64,000 bases of DNA from JBCCXZ01 sp965228005 (GTDB lineage Bacteria; Planctomycetota; Planctomycetia; Pirellulales; Lacipirellulaceae): assembly GCA_965228005.1 (NCBI GenBank), contig CBDDGV010000001.1, positions 1,116,001 through 1,180,000 on the forward strand. Reading direction: 5' to 3'. A model generated the notes under the pieces. The model was not told the DNA's origin and did no database searches. It saw nothing but the letters and a program-made list of their open reading frames with translations. Made by a program: the position numbers and the translations under genes. Shown piece after piece: positions 34,340 through 45,289 of the stretch (position 1 is the first letter of the stretch; every line of letters starts with the position of its first letter).

Positions 34340-34882
34340 ATGGCCAAGCGCGTGATTATCGGCGTTTCCGGCGGGGTCGCGGCCTACAAGGCCGCCGCAC
34401 TGGTTAGCCGGCTCGCCCAAGACGGCCTCAACGTTCAGGCGGTGATGACCGACAGCGCGCGCCGGTTCGTGGGCCCCGACACGTTCGCCGCCCTCAGCGG
34501 ACGCCCCGTGGCGGGCGAGGTCTTCGAGCAGTCCCAGTACCCGCTCGGCGCCCACATCGAGTTGGCCCGGGAGTACGACCTGCTGTGCGTGGCGCCCGCG
34601 ACGGCCAACTTCCTCGCCAAGGCCGCCCACGGCATCGCCGACGACCTGCTCTCCACGCTGCTGCTGAGCTTCCAGGGCCCGGTGCTGGTCGCCCCCGCGA
34701 TGAACACCGAGATGTGGGAAAAGCCCGCGGTCCAGCGGAACCTGCAGCAGGTACGCGACGACGGGGCCCACGTCGTCGACCCCCAGGAAGGCTGGTTGAG
34801 TTGCCGCGTGAAGGGCGTCGGCCGGATGGCGGAGCCGGACGAGATCGCCGAGCGCGTGCACGGATTGCTCGGAGAAGCATGA
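34340..34882 (+). CDS. coaC: Phosphopantothenoylcysteine decarboxylase (CoaC, stand-alone)
   Basis: 180 aa. FMN flavoprotein of coenzyme A synthesis that decarboxylates phosphopantothenoylcysteine. Motifs: GVSGGVAAYKA near the N-terminus, APATANFLAKAAHGIADDLL, the substrate motif PAMNTEMW, and the C-terminal RVKGVGRMAEP region with the active-site cysteine (SCR). In most bacteria this is the N-terminal half of fused CoaBC; here it ends one base before the coaB start. Confidence 0.95.
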   Translation: MAKRVIIGVSGGVAAYKAAALVSRLAQDGLNVQAVMTDSARRFVGPDTFAALSGRPVAGEVFEQSQYPLGAHIELAREYDLLCVAPATANFLAKAAHGIADDLLSTLLLSFQGPVLVAPAMNTEMWEKPAVQRNLQQVRDDGAHVVDPQEGWLSCRVKGVGRMAEPDEIAERVHGLLGEA

Positions 34883-34883
34883 C

Positions 34884-35513
34884 GTGGCCCGGATCCTGAT
34901 CACCTCCGGCCCGACGCGGCAGTACCTCGACCCGGTGCGCTACCTCACAAACGCGTCGAGCGGCAAGATGGGCGCCTCGCTGGTCGACGCGGCCCTCGCT
35001 CTGGGGCACGAGGTCGAGGTCGTCACGGGCCCGGTCGACATCGAGTACGCCGCGGCGGCCTCGGTCACGCGGGTCGTGTCGACCGAGGAGATGCTCCACG
35101 AGTCGTCGCGGCTGTTCGAGCAATGCGACGGCATGATCGGCGCCGCCGCGCCGTGCGACTACCGTCCCGTCTGCGTGGCGTCGGGCAAGATCGCCAAGAC
35201 CGGCGACCCGCTCGTGCTGAGCCTGATCGAGACCGACGACGTCGTCGCCACGCTGGGGGCCGTCAAAGGCAAGCGGTGGGTGGTGGGCTTCGCCCTGGAG
35301 ACCGACGACCACCGCCTCCGCGCCCTCGCGAAGTTGGAACGCAAGTGCTGCGACCTGATCGTCTCCAACGGCGTCTCCGCCATGGACGCCGACACGAACA
35401 GCATCGAGCTGATCGCGCCCTCGGGCGAGGTCCTCTGCCGCTCGGAGGGCAGCAAGCCCGCGGTCGCCGAGGCGATCCTCGAGGTGATCCACCGGGTGCT
35501 GATCGAAGGCTGA
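34884..35513 (+). CDS. coaB: Phosphopantothenate-cysteine ligase (CoaB, stand-alone)
   Basis: 209 aa with a GTG start at 34884, one base after the coaC stop. Joins cysteine to phosphopantothenate using a nucleotide triphosphate. Motifs: ILITSGPTRQYLDPVRYLTN, the NASSGKMG glycine loop, AAAPCDYRP, a Lys in GKIAKTGDPLVLSL, and SNGVSAMDADTN. The reading frame differs from coaC and both ends look complete, so this is a true split rather than a recent frameshift. Confidence 0.95.
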   Translation: MARILITSGPTRQYLDPVRYLTNASSGKMGASLVDAALALGHEVEVVTGPVDIEYAAAASVTRVVSTEEMLHESSRLFEQCDGMIGAAAPCDYRPVCVASGKIAKTGDPLVLSLIETDDVVATLGAVKGKRWVVGFALETDDHRLRALAKLERKCCDLIVSNGVSAMDADTNSIELIAPSGEVLCRSEGSKPAVAEAILEVIHRVLIEG

Positions 35514-35551
35514 ACCGGCAAGCCTGGAACGCCAATCAGACGCGGCCGGCT

Positions 35552-35800
35552 CTACATCGCCGCCCGCTGGCGGAGGCTGCGGATGAAGCCGATCAGACCG
35601 CCGGTCTTCGGCTGTTCCGAAACGCTAACGCAGGCGGCGCGCTCGGCCTCCAGCTGGGCCTTCGCGGCCCGCCAGTTCTCTTCGCCGTCGTCGCCTTCTG
35701 GGCAGCCCTTCGATTGCCAGATGTGGTAGGCCCGGTCCGCGATCTGGTCGTCGGTCACCGGTTCCGTGCCGGCCGGGCCGGCTGCTTGCTGATTCGCCAT
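35552..35800 (-). CDS. DUF2934 domain protein
   Basis: 82 aa. The ATG at 35798-35800 has GGAGGA eight bases upstream, so the longer frame (to 35926) is rejected. The DUF2934 motif is seen as DQIADRAYHIWQSKGCPEG followed by NWRAAKAQLEAE. These short proteins are common in rhizobia, acidobacteria and planctomycetes, and the function is unknown. It is convergent with coaB (39 bp between the stops). Confidence 0.88.
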   Translation of the reverse strand: MANQQAAGPAGTEPVTDDQIADRAYHIWQSKGCPEGDDGEENWRAAKAQLEAERAACVSVSEQPKTGGLIGFIRSLRQRAAM

Positions 35801-36068
35801 CGTAAGTCCTCCGTGTGCCTCCTCTCCTGACAGTCGCTTCCACACTCCTGCCCCAATGCGATCGGTTATATCCCGACAGAATCCGGGCCGACAAGTGCAT
35901 TCGCCGGCCGCCGCGATCCGGGCCAAACAGAACCCGCTGGCCCCCGATCCTCTGGGCGTCTGCTAGTGTCCACGGAACAGAAACCGAGCCCGTGGTGTGC
36001 CGATTCCCGGCTCGCTATACTGCGGCGTTACCCCACCCCACCGACCCTGCCTCCCTGCCCGCCATTCG

Positions 36069-37079
36069 ATGGTTCGAATCGGAATCCTCGGCGCCTCCGG
36101 CTACACCGCGAGGGAATTGCTGCGGCTGCTCCTGCGGCATGCCGAGGCGGAAGTCTGCGCACTGACCACCCGCCAGGACAGCTCGCCGCACGTCGGCGAG
36201 GTCCACCCGACGCTGCGCGGCCGGCTGGACCTGAAGCTAGAGAACCTGCCAACCGCGTCGCTCGCGGAGCGGTGCGATTGCGTCTTCAGCTGCCTGCCGC
36301 ACGCCGCGAGTGCGGGGACCGTCAGCCAGCTGGTCGATGCGGGCGTGAAGGTCGTCGACTTCAGCGCCGACTATCGGCTCACCGACGCCGAGGTCTACGA
36401 GCACTGGTACAAGGTGGAGCACCCCGACAAGCCCCGCTTGGGCACGGCCCCCTACGGACTCCCGGAGCTGTTCCGCGAAGCGATCCGCGAGGCCCAACTG
36501 GTCGCCAACCCCGGCTGCTACCCCACCGCGACGATCCTGGGGCTCGCGCCGCTGCTGAAGGCGGGCGTCGTGTCGCCCGGCGGCATCGTGATCGACGCCA
36601 AGAGCGGCGTCACCGGAGCCGGCCGCACCGCCAAACCCCACCTGCACTTCCCCGAGTGCAACGAAGACGTCTCGCCCTACGGCGTCGGCAGCCACCGCCA
36701 CACGCCGGAGATCGACCAGGTGCTGTCTTCCTACTGCGGCGCCCCAACCGAGGTGGTCTTCACCCCGCACCTGATCCCCATGGACCGGGGCGAACTGATC
36801 ACCGCCTACGCCGAGCCCGCCGCCGGCACAACGACCGACGACCTGCTGGACGTGCTCCGCGCGAACTATGAGGGCGAGCCGTTTGTCCGCGTGCTGGAGA
36901 GCATCCCCGGCACGAAGGGCGTGGCCCACACCAACTACTGCGACGTCTCTGCCCGTGTGGTGCGGGGCAAGGCGGTCGTCGTGGCGGCCATCGACAACCT
37001 GATCAAAGGCGCCTCCGGAGCGGCGGTGCAGAACTTCAACGTCATGCACGGCTTCGACGAAACCACAGCCCTCGACTGA
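36069..37079 (+). CDS. argC: N-acetyl-gamma-glutamyl-phosphate reductase
   Basis: 336 aa from the ATG at 36069. NADPH-dependent third step of arginine synthesis. Rossmann motif GILGASGYTARELLRLL, active-site cysteine in NPGCYPTATILGLAPL, and conserved SGVTGAGR and HRHTPEI segments. argJ follows after 40 bp. Confidence 0.97.
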   Translation: MVRIGILGASGYTARELLRLLLRHAEAEVCALTTRQDSSPHVGEVHPTLRGRLDLKLENLPTASLAERCDCVFSCLPHAASAGTVSQLVDAGVKVVDFSADYRLTDAEVYEHWYKVEHPDKPRLGTAPYGLPELFREAIREAQLVANPGCYPTATILGLAPLLKAGVVSPGGIVIDAKSGVTGAGRTAKPHLHFPECNEDVSPYGVGSHRHTPEIDQVLSSYCGAPTEVVFTPHLIPMDRGELITAYAEPAAGTTTDDLLDVLRANYEGEPFVRVLESIPGTKGVAHTNYCDVSARVVRGKAVVVAAIDNLIKGASGAAVQNFNVMHGFDETTALD

Positions 37080-37119
37080 CACGAACCACCGTCAAGCGAC
37101 CAACGAAGGCAACCCGATC

Positions 37120-38328
37120 GTGGAATACACCGTCCCCAAAGGCTTCCGGATGACCGGCGTCCACTCGGGCGTCAAATCGAACCCGGAGAAGCAGGACCTT
37201 TCGCTGTTCGTCTCCGAGTCGCCCTGCGTCGCGGCCGGGGTCTTCACGCAGAACATCGTCCACGGCGCCCCCGTGCGGCTGAACCGCGAGCGGACGCCCA
37301 GCCAGTCGATCCGGGGCGTGGTGGTGAACTCGGGCGTGGCGAACGCCTGCACCGGCGAGCAGGGCTACCGCGACACGGTGGAGATGGCCCGCCTGACCGC
37401 CGAGGCCGTCGGCTGCGACGCATCGGACATCCTCGTGATGTCCACCGGCGTGATCGGCACCATGCTGCCCATGGAGAAGATCGCGGCGGGCATCCAGAAC
37501 GCGGCCCACCAGCTGGGCGACAGCCCCGATGCGCTCACCGCGGCGGCGCGGGGCATGATGACGACCGACACGGTCCACAAGGTGCGGAGCAAAGCGTTCG
37601 AGGCCGGCGGCGTGCCCACCTGCATCACCGGGGTGACCAAGGGCGCCGCGATGATCGGCCCCAACATGGCAACGATGCTCGGCATCGTCATGACCGACGC
37701 GCGCCTCACGGTGGAGGACGCCGCGGAACTGGTCCGCGACGCCGCCGACGAATCGTTCAACTGCATCAGCGTCGACGGCCACACCAGCACGAGCGACACC
37801 GTGCTGCTGCTCGCCAACGGCGCCGCGGGCGGCGCGTTTCCCAGCAACCAGCCCCTCTCCGACCGTGGCCTCGCCCAGTTCCGGGCCACGCTGGTCGAGG
37901 TCTGCGAGGACCTGGCCCAGGCCATCCCCGCCGACGGCGAGGGCGCCACCCACCTGATCACGGTCGAGGTGCACGGCTGCCGCACCCGGGGCGACGCCGT
38001 CACAATCGCACGGACCGTCGCAGACAGCCCCCTCGTGAAAACCGCCGTCGCCGGCGCCGACCCGAATTGGGGCCGGATCGTCTCCGCCGCGGGCTACGCT
38101 GGTGTACCGTTTGATCCCAAAGGCGTGAGCCTTTACCTGAACGAACACCTGCTGTACGAGCGGGGGGCACCCGTGCCCTTCGACGATAGTGCGGTCTCCG
38201 AGTCGATCGCCCAGAACCGCGACACCTCCATCGTCCTGTTGATCGGCGAGGGGGGCGATTCCGCCAGGTTCTGGACCACCGACCTCACCGCCGAGTACGT
38301 ACGGCTGAACGCCGACTACCGCACATGA
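37120..38328 (+). CDS. argJ: Glutamate N-acetyltransferase / amino-acid acetyltransferase (ArgJ)
   Basis: 402 aa, GTG start. Ntn-type enzyme that recycles the acetyl group in arginine synthesis. It self-cleaves before the Thr in the motif MIGPNMATML, which is intact here (KGAAMIGPNMATML). Other family blocks: VVVNSGVANACTG, VMSTGVIG, and the N-terminal MTGVHSGVK. Whether it also makes acetylglutamate (bifunctional) cannot be told. The last 4 bp overlap the channel gene (ATGA). Confidence 0.97.
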   Translation: MEYTVPKGFRMTGVHSGVKSNPEKQDLSLFVSESPCVAAGVFTQNIVHGAPVRLNRERTPSQSIRGVVVNSGVANACTGEQGYRDTVEMARLTAEAVGCDASDILVMSTGVIGTMLPMEKIAAGIQNAAHQLGDSPDALTAAARGMMTTDTVHKVRSKAFEAGGVPTCITGVTKGAAMIGPNMATMLGIVMTDARLTVEDAAELVRDAADESFNCISVDGHTSTSDTVLLLANGAAGGAFPSNQPLSDRGLAQFRATLVEVCEDLAQAIPADGEGATHLITVEVHGCRTRGDAVTIARTVADSPLVKTAVAGADPNWGRIVSAAGYAGVPFDPKGVSLYLNEHLLYERGAPVPFDDSAVSESIAQNRDTSIVLLIGEGGDSARFWTTDLTAEYVRLNADYRT

Positions 38329-39389
38329 ACCAAGCGCTGGCCCGAGCACGACAAGGAGCCTTGGTCTTCGGCGTTGTGTTCGTCGTCAGCACGGTTGGGT
38401 TCCACTGGATCTCCGACCGTCCTCTGCTTGAGTCTCTCTACTGGACCACGATCACGATCTCCGGCGTCGGTTACGGCCAGGAGGTGTCCGACCAGGTCGA
38501 CGCCAGCCGGCAGGCGTTCTCCGTCCTGGTCATCGTGCTCGGGATGTTCTCGCTCACCTACACGCTCGGCATGCTGATCCAGGCCATAGTCGAGGGGCAA
38601 ATCGAAGAATCGATGGGGGTAAGACGCATGTGCCGCGAAATCGAGAAGCTGCAGAACCACACGATCGTCTGCGGTTTCGGCCGCATCGGGCGGCACCTGT
38701 CGATGCGGCTGGCGACCACCAGGTCGCCGTTCGTCCTGATCGACACCAGCCCCGACACAATCGCCGAGGCCAAGCAGCACGGCTACCTGGTGGTCGAGGG
38801 GAACGCAACCGACGAGGAGGCGTTGCTCAAGGCGGGCATCATGCACGCCGAGTCGATCGTCGTCGCGCTGAACCGCGACGCGGACAACGTCTACGTCACC
38901 CTCACCGCCAGCAACCTGAACCCGAACCTCCGCATCGTCGCCCGCGGCGAGCACCCCTCAACGGAAAAGAAACTGCTGCAGGCGGGGGCCACCCAGGTGG
39001 TGCTGCCCGCGGTGATCGGGGCCGAACGGATGGCCGAGGTTATCACCCGGCCGCAGATGTCGGAGTCGTTGCGGCGTCTGGAGCACCACTCGGAGGTGCA
39101 GACCGATGTCGAGGAGTTGGCCGTCACCGAGTCGTCGGTGCTGAACGGCCTCACGCTGTGCGAACTGCGTAGCCGGCTGAGGCTCCGCTCGCTCGTGGTC
39201 GCTGCCCGGAAAGCCGGCGGCGAAGTGATCTTCAATCCGGACGACAACTACGAGCTGCAAGCCGGAGACCACGTCGTGCTGGTCGGCCCCGCCGACGAGA
39301 TAGGACTCCTGCCTGAACGATTCGGCTGCTCTGCGGAGCCCGCCACAGCCGCCCCGCAATCGCAACCTTTGCAGCCGGCAGAGGTGTAG
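38325..39389 (+). CDS. Potassium channel with RCK (TrkA-N/TrkA-C) domains
   Basis: 354 aa. Two membrane helices (about 12-30 and 66-90) enclose a pore helix and selectivity filter (TTITISGVGYGQ; canonical TVGYG becomes GVGYG). An RCK/TrkA-N domain follows with the Rossmann motif IVCGFGRIGRHLS and acidic strand end LIDTS, then a TrkA-C domain near residues 255-330. The tail is Pro/Ala/Gln-rich. Such channels are gated by nucleotide, NAD(H) or Ca2+. It is coupled to argJ by the ATGA overlap, with no obvious functional link. Confidence 0.92.
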   Translation: MNQALARARQGALVFGVVFVVSTVGFHWISDRPLLESLYWTTITISGVGYGQEVSDQVDASRQAFSVLVIVLGMFSLTYTLGMLIQAIVEGQIEESMGVRRMCREIEKLQNHTIVCGFGRIGRHLSMRLATTRSPFVLIDTSPDTIAEAKQHGYLVVEGNATDEEALLKAGIMHAESIVVALNRDADNVYVTLTASNLNPNLRIVARGEHPSTEKKLLQAGATQVVLPAVIGAERMAEVITRPQMSESLRRLEHHSEVQTDVEELAVTESSVLNGLTLCELRSRLRLRSLVVAARKAGGEVIFNPDDNYELQAGDHVVLVGPADEIGLLPERFGCSAEPATAAPQSQPLQPAEV

Positions 39390-39418
39390 CGAGCGGCGAC
39401 GCAGCCTTACGACGCACC

Positions 39419-40687
39419 CTAGGCGGAGCCGTTGCCGTCGGCCGGCTTCGAGGCCGCCAGCAAGAAGCAGGGGTTGAGCGCGTCGAGCCTCAGGCGCACG
39501 AGCTGGTCGGTCCCGCGGGCGACGTTGACCATCCACACTCCGAGCTGGGCCGTCCGCTTCGCGAGCGTGCCCCGCACTTCGCTCAGGCCCTCGATACTGC
39601 CGAGGTTCACCACCAAGCGTCCGCCTGGGGTTAGCCGTTCGAAAGCGGCCTCCGCGATCCGCGAGACCTCACGGCCGCTGCCCTCGATAAACACCGCGTC
39701 GGGGTCGGGCAGGTCGGCCCACACGTCCGGCGCCCGGCCGAGCACCGGCTTCACGTTCAGCACTCCGAACCGCTGCGCGTTCTGCCGAATCAGGTCCTCG
39801 TCCTCGGGGTCCTGCTCAATCGCGTAGACCGTGCCGCCGGGAGCGAGCAGCCCCGCCTCGACGCTCACCGACCCGCTGCCGGCGCCAACGTCCCAGACAA
39901 TGCTCCGCGCGTGCAACGCCATCTGGGCGAGCGCAATCGAGCGAACCTCCGCGGGCGTGAGCAGCCCCTGCTTCGGCACGGACTGCACGAACATCTCCTC
40001 CGGATTGCCGAACAGGCTGCGGCGGTCGGAGGTACGCACCTGGTCCGGCGCGTCGTCCTCGCGGATGAGGATCATCACGTTCAGCGGGTCGAACTTCTGC
40101 TCGGCGATCTCGCCCAGCGTGCCGCGGGTGACGCGCTCGTCCCGGGCGCCCAAGTTCTCGCAGACGTAGGCCGTGAAGTAGTCGATCCGGTGGTTCAGCA
40201 GCGCCACCGCCACGTCCGAGGGCGTGCAGTCCTCCGTCGTGAACAAACCCGCCTTCTGAGCCACCCGCACCTTGTCGACGACCGTCTCCAAGGAGTGGTT
40301 CGTCAGGTCGGTGAGGTAGGCCTCATCCCAGCTCTCTTTCACCCGGGCGAACGCGAGCTGCATGCTGCTCACGTGCGGCACGATCTCGCACCGCTCGGGG
40401 CCGAGGCTCTCGCAGAGGTACCGCGCCAGGCCGTAGAACAGCGGGTCGCCGGACACGAGCACGGCGACCCGTTTGTCGCCCATCGCGGCGATGGCGTCGA
40501 CCGACTCCTGCAGCACGGCCGCCAGGACGTGCCGCTCGCCCGGAACCTCCTCGACGAGCCCAAGAACACGCTCGTTGCCGGCCACCACGTCGGCTTGAAG
40601 GATCACGCTGCGGACGGCCTCGGGGACGGCTGCCAGGCCGTCGTCGCCGATGCCGATGATCGACACGTTCGGTTCGTTCTGAAGCAT
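39419..40687 (-). CDS. cobL: Precorrin-6Y C5,15-methyltransferase (CobL / CbiET)
   Basis: 422 aa from the ATG at 40687 (a GTG at 40699 adds four residues). Fused enzyme of corrin synthesis: an N-terminal tetrapyrrole methylase (CbiE) with SIIGIGDDG and VLVSGDPLFYGLARYL, and a C-terminal CbiT-type methyltransferase with the SAM loop VWDVGAGSGSVSVE. It methylates C5 and C15 and decarboxylates the ring. No other cobalamin gene is in the window, so it is isolated here. Confidence 0.94.
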   Translation of the reverse strand: MLQNEPNVSIIGIGDDGLAAVPEAVRSVILQADVVAGNERVLGLVEEVPGERHVLAAVLQESVDAIAAMGDKRVAVLVSGDPLFYGLARYLCESLGPERCEIVPHVSSMQLAFARVKESWDEAYLTDLTNHSLETVVDKVRVAQKAGLFTTEDCTPSDVAVALLNHRIDYFTAYVCENLGARDERVTRGTLGEIAEQKFDPLNVMILIREDDAPDQVRTSDRRSLFGNPEEMFVQSVPKQGLLTPAEVRSIALAQMALHARSIVWDVGAGSGSVSVEAGLLAPGGTVYAIEQDPEDEDLIRQNAQRFGVLNVKPVLGRAPDVWADLPDPDAVFIEGSGREVSRIAEAAFERLTPGGRLVVNLGSIEGLSEVRGTLAKRTAQLGVWMVNVARGTDQLVRLRLDALNPCFLLAASKPADGNGSA

Positions 40688-40728
40688 CTTGCGGGGCACG
40701 CCTTGTGGGCGGCTGGTGGGCCGGCAAC

Positions 40729-40766
40729 AAAAAAAGGCCCGCGGGGGATCCGCCCCCCGCGGGCCT
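40729..40766 (-). terminator. Intrinsic terminator of glgX
   Basis: On the minus strand GGCCCGCGGGGGGCG / CCCCCGCGGGCC form a very strong stem (40736-40766) followed by a run of seven T (40729-40735). It lies 28 bp past the glgX stop and just upstream of cobL, so it insulates cobL from glgX. Confidence 0.92.
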
Positions 40767-40794
40767 ACAGCCTACCGGTTGCCGTGGAGGGCCT

Positions 40795-42936
<2,142 letters not shown>

Positions 42937-43395
42937 CGTCGTCGGTTCTCGGGAGAGGCAATGGCCAAAAGGGCTCGGCCGCCCCCCGCCCCGCGGCACG
43001 TTGCGCCGGGGCAGCGGAGGCAGTCCGCAGCAGACGAATTACCCTTTCGACCACCGCGGCGGCACGCTTGATAAACCAAGTTCCGCAGCAGCAGACTCTC
43101 GCCCCTCCCGACGACTCGCGCGTCCTCTGTTTCTGTTTCAGTATGCCTCCGGCGGAGCAGCCGTGCCCGACGGAACACAGCGTTTCGCTTCGCCACACCG
43201 ACCAGCCGGACCCCGCCGCGCTCCGGCACGAGCCCCCAGACCGCACGAGCGGACCGCCGAGCATAGCACAACCGTCACCACCTCACCGACAACCCTCGAC
43301 CGGCGCAGCCGCGCAACGGGCAGCGAGGTCGTTGACACCCGCAAAACGCAGCCCCTAAAATCGCGCTCTGCGGCAAGGCGGACTCAGCAAGTGCA
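42937..43395. other. Divergent spacer between glgX and purM
   Basis: No gene is seen on either strand. It should hold promoters for both flanking genes. AT content rises just before purM (43350-43395), but no boxes can be assigned with confidence. Confidence 0.6.
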
Positions 43396-44457
43396 ATGCA
43401 AAAAATAACTTACAAAGACTCCGGAGTAGACCTCGAAACCTACGCCGAGTCTATGAGGAGGCTGCCCGCACTCCTCAAGAGGACCCACTCCCCCCGGGTC
43501 CTGCCGGCGGAGGGCGGTTTCGCCGGCCTGTTCGCCCTCGACTTCCCCGGGGGCCTGTTCGCCCGCAACTACACCGACCCCGTGCTGGTCTCCTGCACCG
43601 ACGGCGTGGGCACCAAGCTGAAGGTCGCCCAGCTCACCGGCCGCCACAACACGGTCGGCATCGACCTGGTGGCCATGTGTGTCAACGACGCCATCTGCGT
43701 CGGCGCCGAACCCCTGTTCTTCCTCGACTACGTCGCGATGTCTGAGGACGACCCGACCCTGCTGGAGCAGATCGTCGAGGGCATCAGCACCGGGTGCGTC
43801 GAGAGCGACGCGGCCCTGGTCGGCGGCGAGACGGCCATCATGCCCGACCTCTACCAGCCGGGCGACTACGACCTGGCCGGCTTCTGCGTCGGCATCGTCG
43901 AACGCAGCCGGATGCTCGACGGCAAGGCGATCGACCCCGGCGACGTGGTGCTGGGCGTCGCCTCCAGCGGCCTGCACTCCAACGGCTACAGCCTGGTGCG
44001 GAAGATCGTGTTCGAGCACGCCGGCCTCTCGGTCGACGACCACGTCGAGGCGCTCGACGCCACGGTGGGCGAGGCCCTGCTCACCCCGACGCGGCTCTAC
44101 CCCCGCGCGGTCGGCGACGTGCTCCACCACTACAAAGTAAAATCGGTCGTCCACGGCATAGCCCACATCACTGGCGGCGGGCTGCTGGAGAACGCCGCCC
44201 GTATCCTGCCCGGGCACGTCGACCTGGCGATCAAACCCGGCAGCTGGGCCGTGCCGCCGGTGTTCCCCTGGTTGCAAGAGCTCGGCGGAGTGGAAGACAC
44301 CGAGATGCAGCGCGTCTTCAACATGGGCGTCGGTCTGGTGCTGATCGTCAGCGAGTACTACGCGGAGAGCATCCAGCACCAGCTCGCGAAGCACGGGTTG
44401 GAGAGCTGGAAGATTGGGCAGGCCGTTGCAGGCAAGGGTGAGTGCGGCTGGGCTTAG
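43396..44457 (+). CDS. purM: Phosphoribosylformylglycinamidine cyclo-ligase (AIR synthetase)
   Basis: 353 aa. Fifth step of purine synthesis, ATP-dependent ring closure. The N-terminus ITYKDSGVDLETY is typical; VSCTDGVGTKLKVA and DLVAMCVNDAICVGAEPLFFLDY are the phosphate and metal-binding blocks; GGETAIMPDLY and LGVASSGLHSNGYSLVRKI follow. Normal length. Followed by about 230 bp without a gene. Confidence 0.97.
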   Translation: MQKITYKDSGVDLETYAESMRRLPALLKRTHSPRVLPAEGGFAGLFALDFPGGLFARNYTDPVLVSCTDGVGTKLKVAQLTGRHNTVGIDLVAMCVNDAICVGAEPLFFLDYVAMSEDDPTLLEQIVEGISTGCVESDAALVGGETAIMPDLYQPGDYDLAGFCVGIVERSRMLDGKAIDPGDVVLGVASSGLHSNGYSLVRKIVFEHAGLSVDDHVEALDATVGEALLTPTRLYPRAVGDVLHHYKVKSVVHGIAHITGGGLLENAARILPGHVDLAIKPGSWAVPPVFPWLQELGGVEDTEMQRVFNMGVGLVLIVSEYYAESIQHQLAKHGLESWKIGQAVAGKGECGWA

Positions 44458-44686
44458 GCGTGGCCTTTCTGATGCAGATCCCGGCAGGGAACTTCTGGAG
44501 GGCTGCCGAGTCTAACCATGGCAGCGACTCGTAGGCACTGCACTTTGCCTGGACCAAGTATCCAATTCGCAGTTATACGACTAAGCGGGTTGGCTTAGCT
44601 GCAAGACAGGACGACTTAGGCCTGCTATTTGTTGGATTGGACGTTCTCAATACACAGTACGGCATTCCAATCCACTTGGAGGATAG

Positions 44687-45208
44687 ATGTCATCGCGTCA
44701 GCTTCGACCCGTTGCTCTTCTCATCGTTCTCACAACCGGTTGCGTCTACGACGCCTTCGACCCGTCAGAGAATGAATACAAGGCAGACGCGGCACTTGAG
44801 CGGTTCTCCTTGTGCAACCACGAGAAACTGCCCCCATCTATATCTGATGCTTGGGTGTACGATGGCGGGTCATTCAATGGAATGAGCTACTACGTCTCTT
44901 TTCGATGCGACACTATCGACGATTGCTGGGGGGCGCTTTCGGCATTTGGAGCTCCGCCGAAGGCCTCGTTCAAGAAGGGAACTGACACCAAGTTCGCCGT
45001 GAACAAGTACGGCCCCAACTTCTACTGGCCGATGTTCCAAAATCCCAAATGGAACATTGCTGCCGTAACAGACGGAGCCTTCTACGAATCGGCCCATGGA
45101 AACCGAGACATGGATTTCTGGGCAATCGACTTTGATGACCTACGCGTCTACTTCCACCACGAATCTGGTGGATTCCCCGATGATCCGCCGAGCAGACGTC
45201 ATCGCTGA
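44687..45208 (+). CDS. Hypothetical predicted lipoprotein
   Basis: 173 aa, not recognised. GGAGG lies just upstream of the ATG. The signal sequence ends in LTTGC at about residue 19, a passable lipobox. The mature part is rich in aromatic residues (Trp, Tyr, Phe) and has a DFDDLRVYFHHES segment near the end, probably a small beta domain. The region from 44460 to 45200 is clearly lower in GC than its surroundings, which suggests horizontal origin. A double-hairpin repeat follows 12 bp after the stop. Confidence 0.65.
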   Translation: MSSRQLRPVALLIVLTTGCVYDAFDPSENEYKADAALERFSLCNHEKLPPSISDAWVYDGGSFNGMSYYVSFRCDTIDDCWGALSAFGAPPKASFKKGTDTKFAVNKYGPNFYWPMFQNPKWNIAAVTDGAFYESAHGNRDMDFWAIDFDDLRVYFHHESGGFPDDPPSRRHR

Positions 45209-45220
45209 GTATTCGTCCGG

Positions 45221-45289
45221 GTGGCACTGGCATCTTGCCAGTGCTTGACCTGTGGGTTGCGCAGCACTGGCGAGACGCCAGTGCCACCC
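45221..45289. repeat. Double-hairpin dispersed repeat, inverted copy
   Basis: GTGGCACTGGC-atctt-GCCAGTGC, a spacer, then GCACTGGC-gagac-GCCAGTGCCAC. It has the same orientation as the copy at 4191 (reverse of 1921 and 3283). It fills the gap between the convergent lipoprotein and dsbD-like genes and abuts the stop of the latter. Confidence 0.85.
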
